From assembly GCA_028565635.1 (NCBI GenBank), contig JAOXYB010042582.1, positions 1 through 12,773 on the forward strand: 12,773 bases of DNA. The letters are read 5' to 3'. Under the pieces are notes generated by a model. That model did not search any database. It was not told where the DNA came from and saw only the letters and a list, made by a program, of their open reading frames with translations. Below are positions 9,801-12,773 of the stretch, one piece after another; the stretch's first letter is position 1; each line of letters starts with the position of its first letter. The translations under genes and the position numbers were made by a program. Source of the DNA: Phoronis ovalis (Eukaryota > Phoronida > Phoronidae).

Positions 9801-9960
9801 ATTGTTGTCGAAATTTTAATATTACCTGATTCACATACAATTAATATAACAAAATGAAACACAAAAACTGTTCTCTGAGCAGAATAATACCGGGCCTACC
9901 TAGATCAACGAAGGTGTACCACCAAGGTAAAGATCCTCTACGCCTAAATCCAGTTGCCAT
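607..9960 (-). CDS. DLG5: DLG5-like MAGUK scaffold protein, 5' portion of a spliced gene (exons 1-10, 3' end missing)
   Basis: This is a join of ten exons on the minus strand: 9960-9900, 8271-6952, 5885-5669, 5235-5100, 4845-4718, 4253-4151, 3978-3909, 3052-2949, 2687-1312 and 856-607. Every junction uses GT/AG and the phases match across all nine introns, giving about 1,255 residues with no internal stop. Residues ~93-548 form a long charged coiled coil. Residues ~554-572 carry the DLG5 hallmark HNHSRDSAIDAD..EWETE. PDZ1 is at ~583-661 and PDZ2 at ~669-745, followed by a Ser/Pro-rich linker. Order and motifs match vertebrate DLG5 as I recall it, including S.E.LNK.YDTA.DK, SEYK.IMSERD, CDNLR.ERD and the RRRKS after PDZ1. 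Human DLG5 has about 1,919 residues; PDZ3, PDZ4, SH3 and the guanylate kinase-like domain are expected to the left. Known family role: cytoplasmic scaffold at cell junctions for polarity and cadherin trafficking. Family assignment is very strong; exact start and splice borders are prediction. Confidence 0.95.
857..1311 (-). other. DLG5 intron 9
   Basis: A 455-nt AT-rich intron with donor GTAAGG and acceptor GGTTTTAG. It contains an 8-bp perfect inverted repeat with a 2-nt centre (AAATCTTC-AC-GAAGATTT, 1277-1294) starting 17 nt past the donor. The open frame on the minus strand at 987-1196 is hydrophobic, lacks family similarity and looks like chance. Confidence 0.85.
1312..2687 (-). CDS. DLG5: DLG5 coding exon 9: end of PDZ2 and long Ser/Pro-rich linker
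   Basis: This 1,376-nt exon has acceptor TGTATTTGTAG (AG at 2689-2688) and donor CCCAG|GTAAGG. INGRVVENKNHKEV..MIE..GEHVILQVSK finishes PDZ2 (residues 714-745). Residues 746-1172 look disordered: Ser, Pro, Asn, Thr, His, Tyr and Gln dominate. Islands that stand out are KAMVSSGSQTDTS (~798-810; human DLG5 has STQTD here), a basic patch RKRQGKK (~819-825), SRYEVFLDKIKLFSGFG (~835-851), GSTWPRYRRPE (~918-928; human SGGTWP), a proline run PPAPPER (~973-979) that could be an SH3 ligand, and TIDLSVVSQRDMDIVKQYY (~1070-1088). Many SP and TP dipeptides suggest proline-directed phosphorylation, which is inference. Confidence 0.93.
2949..3052 (-). CDS. DLG5: DLG5 coding exon 8: PDZ2 core
   Basis: The acceptor is TTGTTTCAG (AG at 3054-3053) and the donor TTAAGT|GTGAGT. 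After an Asp completed from exon 7 the exon gives 34 codons, AGIIVENGLYISKLLQ through GSAAAKEANLAVGDRVLS. Compare human DSGISLENGVYAAAVLPGS then PAAKEGSLAVGDRIVA. As in vertebrate DLG5, PDZ2 lacks a textbook GLGF loop: its place is taken by SGDQDAGI, so its peptide preference may be atypical. A C13/G13 tract lies 44-56 nt upstream of the exon in intron 7. Confidence 0.94.
3053..3908 (-). other. DLG5 intron 7
   Basis: An 856-nt AT-rich intron with donor GTAAGC and acceptor TTTCAG. Apart from a C13 run on the plus strand (3096-3108) and a short AAAT-type repeat near 3221-3236, I see no gene, RNA or mobile element in it. Confidence 0.85.
3096..3108. repeat. 13-base C/G homopolymer in intron 7
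   Basis: The plus strand shows thirteen consecutive C residues, so the transcript carries G13, 44-56 nt upstream of the first base of exon 8. It is unusual in such AT-rich sequence. The length may vary between individuals or be miscalled in sequencing. Confidence 0.97.
3909..3978 (-). CDS. DLG5: DLG5 coding exon 7: PDZ1-PDZ2 junction
   Basis: A small 70-nt exon with acceptor TTAATCATTTAG (AG at 3980-3979) and donor CAAG|GTAAGC. It encodes VVRRRKSSARATHAI then QLNLSGDQ, with one base left over. VVRRRKS closes PDZ1 and matches human INMVVRRRKSLGG exactly at the arginine cluster. QLNLSGDQ opens PDZ2 (human HINLSGQK). Its recognition depends on the phases of both neighbours, which agree. Confidence 0.93.
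4151..4253 (-). CDS. DLG5: DLG5 coding exon 6: PDZ1, C-terminal half
   Basis: The acceptor ends ATTGCAG (AG at 4255-4254). After one completing base there are 34 codons, VNDQLLTVNSVDV to NTNGVLNM. This aligns directly with human DLG5 PDZ1 VNDWLLRINDVDLINKDKKQAIKALLNGEGAINM, including the D-KK pair and the helix that lines the peptide groove. The donor ATG|GTAAGT is a full consensus and the exon ends in phase 0. Confidence 0.95.
4254..4717 (-). other. DLG5 intron 5
   Basis: A 464-nt AT-rich intron inside the PDZ1 coding region, donor GTAGGT and acceptor ATTGCAG. Nothing further is recognisable. An open frame on the plus strand at 4663-4896 overlaps exon 5 antisense and is a shadow of it. Confidence 0.88.
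4718..4845 (-). CDS. DLG5: DLG5 coding exon 5: PDZ1, N-terminal half
   Basis: The acceptor is CACTATTTTCTGCAG, AG at 4847-4846, in phase 0. The exon encodes 42 codons from GGRTEDDLGF to GSVADNKL. LGFEL is the carboxylate-binding loop of PDZ1 (human DLG5 has LGFDM at this place), followed by strand SIFVSNISKGSVAD, equivalent to human GIFVTKVDKGSIAD. Donor CTTAA|GTAGGT leaves two bases, which make Lys with the first base of exon 6 and give KLKVNDQLL across the junction. Confidence 0.95.
5100..5235 (-). CDS. DLG5: DLG5 coding exon 4: end of coiled coil and DSAID/EWETE motif
   Basis: The acceptor is TTTCTCTATTTTAG, AG at 5237-5236. The exon encodes 45 codons after one completing base, starting DKYEALIEKENRK. 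The stretch GHNHSRDSAIDAD then LQEWETETLKFDL is a near match to human DLG5 SHDSAIDTDSMEWETEVVEF. I treat it as the most diagnostic segment in the window, bridging the coiled coil and PDZ1. The donor is TTG|GTTCGT, a weak site without the usual purine at +3 and A at +4. It was chosen because it alone keeps the phase with exon 5; GTAATT seven bases downstream and GTTTGA upstream both break the frame. Confidence 0.9.
5236..5668 (-). other. DLG5 intron 3
   Basis: A 433-nt AT-rich intron between the last coiled-coil exons, donor GTAAGC and acceptor CTATTTTAG. No gene, RNA or repeat stands out. Confidence 0.88.
5669..5885 (-). CDS. DLG5: DLG5 coding exon 3: distal coiled coil
   Basis: The acceptor is TTTACTCTTTTTAG (AG at 5887-5886). 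The first two bases, AT, complete a GAT (Asp) codon with the G from exon 2, giving (D)ALHETNESKAQ. The exon encodes 71 full codons of charged helix. The stretch QREWAFKERETTLMERDSW followed by CDNLRQERD and NELTEALRDSDE closely parallels the vertebrate DLG5 run RRDWAFQERD..VAERDS..CDNLRRERD..SELAEALRSLD, from memory. This is the most family-specific part of the coiled coil. The donor is TACAA|GTAAGC, leaving two bases; joined to G of exon 4 they make Lys. Confidence 0.95.
6685..6728. repeat. Perfect 15-bp inverted repeat with 14-nt loop
   Basis: The left arm, TTAAGAAATGCATGG at 6685-6699, is exactly matched by CCATGCATTTCTTAA at 6714-6728. The loop is 6700-6713. Each arm itself contains the palindrome ATGCAT. 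It would form a stable hairpin in the intron 2 transcript. Possible origins are a small foldback element or a miniature transposon remnant; no target-site duplication was identified. Confidence 0.93.
6769..6939. repeat. Two ~64-bp imperfect direct repeats
   Basis: Copy 1 (6769-6831) and copy 2 (6876-6939) both begin TTTGTATTTTTGAT and run through GATTCAATGATTAC, ATATAACACAAT and AAAATCAAA. By eye they differ by four substitutions and one 1-bp indel. They are separated by 44 bp of unrelated sequence. Copy 2 ends 12 bp before the last base of exon 2. This is a local segmental duplication or part of a repeat element. Confidence 0.92.
6952..8271 (-). CDS. DLG5: DLG5 coding exon 2: main coiled coil
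   Basis: This 1,320-nt exon encodes about 440 residues. The acceptor is TCTATGTTTCAG (AG at 8273-8272). The reading frame stays open upstream of the first in-frame ATG, so the exon is internal: it starts (E)DDDNNCPNV. Residues ~30-90 are polar and non-helical (HIPVHEYDL, PREEHHKIHPK). From DYDRLKEHFEDAM at ~93 onward it is almost unbroken charged helix rich in Glu, Lys, Gln, Arg and Leu with heptad character. Blocks recognisable from DLG5 are NEVLNKMYDTALDKYEATRK, SEYKVIMSERDAVLKETDQL and ERDTARRERLEALEQRDRIL. The donor is AGTG|GTATGT, leaving one base. The region is expected to mediate oligomerisation and partner binding. The coiled-coil call is by eye. Confidence 0.95.
8272..9899 (-). other. 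DLG5 intron 1
   Basis: At 1,628 nt this is the longest complete intron, with donor GTAGGC and acceptor ATGTTTCAG. It is AT-rich throughout with many short A/T runs. I looked for further DLG5 exons, such as the extra N-terminal helix of vertebrate proteins, and found none in either a suitable frame or phase. The plus-strand open frame at 9571-9771 has no coding character. Confidence 0.75.
9900..9960 (-). CDS. DLG5: DLG5 coding exon 1: short N-terminal peptide
   Basis: The exon encodes 20 residues, beginning MATGFRRRGS and ending PWWYTFVDL, plus one leftover base. The ATG (9960-9958) sits in GCCATGG, a strong initiation context. An in-frame TAG lies about 66 nt upstream, before FVENT, so no earlier ATG is available in this continuous frame. 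The donor after CTAG is GTAGGC. Its leftover G joins AG at the start of exon 2 to make Glu, giving ..VDLEDDDNN, which is the main support for this exon. A possible acceptor (TTATAATTTGCAG, ending 9970) lies just 5' of the ATG. The exon could therefore be the 3' part of a 5' UTR exon, or be spliced to an upstream exon in phase 0. The vertebrate N-terminal CARD-like region is not encoded here. RNA would be needed to confirm it. Confidence 0.72.
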
Positions 9961-12773
9961 GGCAAGAAACTGCAAATTATAACTAGTAGAAGATCGCTTG
10001 TAAATATCAGTGTTCTCCACAAACTATTTCAGAGAGATTCAGCTTCACTCGTTATTTGTCGGTTCACATGTTTCTGCGCAAGTTGAATTCGAATAACGTT
10101 CTTATTTTTGCACAGCTGTATCTATAAAATATATTTCCTGAAGCCGTCTCCATATCAATTTGAGGTAATGCTGTACGGATCATACAGATCACAGAACACG
10201 TTAATCGTATAACAAAATTAAAATCTAAATGTAGTTGTATTCTCTGTCAAATCTATAACTAAATCTATAAATTTTCTATCCTCTTGCATATCACTGGTTT
10301 AGCTAAACTCATTTTCAGAGATTTAAACAGTTCTAACTATTTACTGAGTGTGTTCTTTAAGGAAAAGTAAATTTACATAAGATAAGAGTGGTGATTCCAA
10401 CTACCTAATCAATATAGCACGTAGAACATAGCAAGAAGTTTTTTCTGATGCACTCAAGAATCATAGATCATACTGGCATTAGATGTTGCATACTGTCTTG
10501 TCTGCTGCTTGAATACAAAAACTTTTAAAATTGAATAGTAGATAATCTTGCATGTTTATTTAAATTTTATGTAACAATCAACATTTCAAAACGCTATTTT
10601 TTCTTTTTCCTTCCAGTCGCATATCTATATTTCAAATATTATTTTCACAATAATTAGGACTGGCATTCTGAAATTATAGAGTGGATGCGCTGACAATTGT
10701 ATATTGATCTTTGCAGTCTGCAAATTAAAAACTCAGACGTAGATATAGAAATTTTAATAAATCCCTGATAATATTTCAAAGAAATGTTTACATCTGACAC
10801 TGACAAGCCATGACATTACATTAAAGGAATTATATTTAATGCATGTACATGTGTGTACCAGAGCAACCAATGATAACTTTGTTAAAAGGTTCATAAGACT
10901 TACAATCATATATCACAAGCCAATGAGAAATAGGACACAAATGGATAATCAATTAACAAATGAATTAAAAATTATTAAATTTGCTAGAGAGATGAGAACC
11001 CCACCCAAGTAGCCATATAAGAGCACACTAAAATACAAATGATCTCGTCAAGCATAAACCACAAAGGTACACTACAATAAAAACAAATACTACAGATCTG
11101 CAGCATAGATATATTGAGTCTGATGTGCTGTATAAATAAGAGGAGGGACATGTCCCTTGTAAGCTTTTCATACCAACACCATGGCAAATATTAAACCAAT
11201 TTAAAACAACCACAATAATTATACACATTTTTGTTATACTCAGTGCTACATACATATGTGCAAGTTTTATTTTCAGCAGTGACCTGTTTCAAACCATTAA
11301 TTAAAACATTAAATAATACCAATAATTTTTACAGGCTCCCGGATTTCATTAAGTGCAGATAAACAACACTCATATTGTCTCTGTGTAAAAATTCATCACA
11401 TTCTTTGTTTCTATAAATTTTAAATTGATTTTTCTCAAGTTCTGGAAAAGAAGTTGGCAATTTCTACAAATTGTGCCAAACTTAACTTTTAACATGATCC
11501 CCTATATTTTCACCTCAACATCAGACATTATAACTGCACATTCATGTAGGTATTTCTGAACGTAATCTGCATAGTCAGACCCATAAGTTACGTTATAAAT
11601 AAAATTTAATGACTATTTTGCACCAGCCTGCATATTTTTACCATATCTTCACTCCCAGTATATACCCTTCTGAATAGAATATATAAGTACTCCCATTCCT
11701 ACTTTATGATACAATTCAATGTTTAAATGGTGTTCTAATTAGATAAATGTACCATGTGTTTTTACCTACATACCTGGTATATACCAGAAATCATGGATCT
11801 TCACAATCACTTCATAATTTCATCAACCCACTTCCGTAATCTTTGTTATAATTGGGTCAGATAAATATACCAAGTGATCTACCTGACCTTACCACAATAA
11901 CATGGACAGATATTATGAATAGAAATATCTGATATAAATATCGAAAAGAAGTGCCTTGGGTATGTTTCTCTTCAGCAAACTCTATAGTTAGAGAATAATG
12001 GGATCTAAGCCGTGATAAACGTACATTATAACTTTAATAAGAAATAAAATGGTAATTGTTTGATATGCAAAATTCAGGATTAATTCTTTGAATGCTTGAA
12101 AACATGGCTAATGTTTCTTATCTATGCATAAGCACAATATAACACACAAACCTATTAAACAGGTAATGCTTTCTTTGAATGTGTTCATCGTAACTACGGT
12201 GACTTGTTCTACCGGCTTCTTTTATTCACACGTAGAATTTGCATCCCAAGAACTCTTTTATCACACAATCAAATCCCCGTCTACTTAAAACTATTCAAAC
12301 GATCACTAATTCACAAACCAGTGACATTTAGCATTTAAAAATCACATTATGACTAGAATACGTATTATAATGTCTTTAAGCCAAATATACATGTTACAGG
12401 GCTCTAATGCATGAGTATGTCAACAGCATCACAGGTTGTTTAAGGTACCAGTATGAGTCAAACACTCTTCATTTATTGGCAGATGGAAACCCACAAAGCA
12501 AATAACACTAATTTGATTATCTTCTAATTCTTGCTCTAAATTACTTTATAATGCTTTGATAGGATGAGCAATGACAATAATCTCAAGACATCAAACAGAT
12601 AATGACACACAAAAAAGCCAGTTTCAGAAGGATATTGTGGACTGGGGGGTGGTATGTGTGAGTGTGCGTTTCATTAATTAACCTATACATGCTGCTAATT
12701 CTAGGAAAATTGCTTAAAAAAATTGCCCATAATCACCCTGTTTCGTGCCCACTAAAGTTTCATTGTATATATA
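9961..12773. other. Upstream noncoding region: DLG5 5' UTR/promoter or upstream intron
   Basis: These 2.8 kb hold no recognisable gene, RNA or mobile element on either strand. The first ~70 bases next to the start codon are open in frame (FVENTDIYK..LQFLA) back to a TAG, so they are 5' UTR if transcription starts upstream without splicing, or intron if the acceptor at 9971-9970 is used. A TATAAAAT string at 10123-10130 is on the plus strand and is common in such AT-rich DNA, so I do not call it a promoter. A perfect 14-bp palindrome, CTGGTATATACCAG, lies at 11774-11787. Upstream DLG5 exons further right are possible. Confidence 0.6.

Noticed and set aside
10123-10130. TATAAAAT as a promoter TATA box
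   Set aside because: It is on the plus strand, opposite to the gene, and such strings are frequent in this composition. No initiator or supporting element was found.
10984-11255. Two overlapping minus-strand frames of 67 and 75 codons with hydrophobic stretches
   Set aside because: Neither has similarity to known proteins, splice partners or coding bias. Hydrophobic Phe/Ile/Val/Leu content is expected from T-rich sequence.
11774-11787. Perfect 14-bp palindrome CTGGTATATACCAG
   Set aside because: It is a single short palindrome in AT-rich noncoding DNA with no second copy or neighbouring site noticed, so not enough to claim a function.
12187-12204. Near-palindrome TCATCGTA-AC-TACGGTGA
   Set aside because: The arms are short and carry one mismatch, and it is isolated in noncoding sequence. 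Chance cannot be excluded.

Overview
The window is animal nuclear genomic DNA, roughly two thirds A+T by eye. It carries most of one spliced protein-coding gene on the minus strand. Joining ten ORF segments through GT/AG splice sites with matching phases gives about 1,255 codons. The predicted protein is a DLG5 orthologue (Discs large homolog 5, a MAGUK-family scaffold). It has a long coiled coil, the hallmark 'RDSAIDAD..EWETE' segment, two PDZ domains, and the start of the Ser/Pro-rich linker that leads to PDZ3. AT-rich introns of about 170-1,630 nt and an insect-like Ser/His/Tyr-rich linker suggest an arthropod, most likely an insect. The species cannot be named from the sequence.

Layout, read from the right in the direction of transcription. 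9961-12773 is 5' flank or 5' UTR/upstream intron with no recognisable gene. 9900-9960 is a 20-codon first coding exon. 8272-9899 is intron 1. 6952-8271 is the large coiled-coil exon. 5886-6951 is intron 2, which holds a 15-bp perfect inverted repeat and a ~64-bp imperfect direct repeat. 5669-5885 and 5100-5235 are exons 3 and 4 (end of coiled coil and DSAID segment). 4718-4845, 4151-4253 and 3909-3978 are exons 5-7 (PDZ1 and start of PDZ2). 2949-3052 and the start of 1312-2687 complete PDZ2. The rest of 1312-2687 and 607-856 encode the linker. The remaining DLG5 modules (PDZ3, PDZ4, SH3, guanylate kinase-like) should lie beyond the left edge.

In DLG5 proteins the coiled coil mediates self-association and partner binding, and the PDZ/SH3/GUK modules tether membrane, polarity and vesicle-trafficking partners. 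In known animals DLG5 acts in epithelial polarity, cadherin delivery and Hippo/Hedgehog signalling. I found no RNA gene, CRISPR array, complete transposon or second gene. No undescribed biological system is evident. The points worth checking are the tiny first exon and short N-terminus without a visible CARD, the repeat structure in intron 2, a G13 tract beside an acceptor, and a weak donor.
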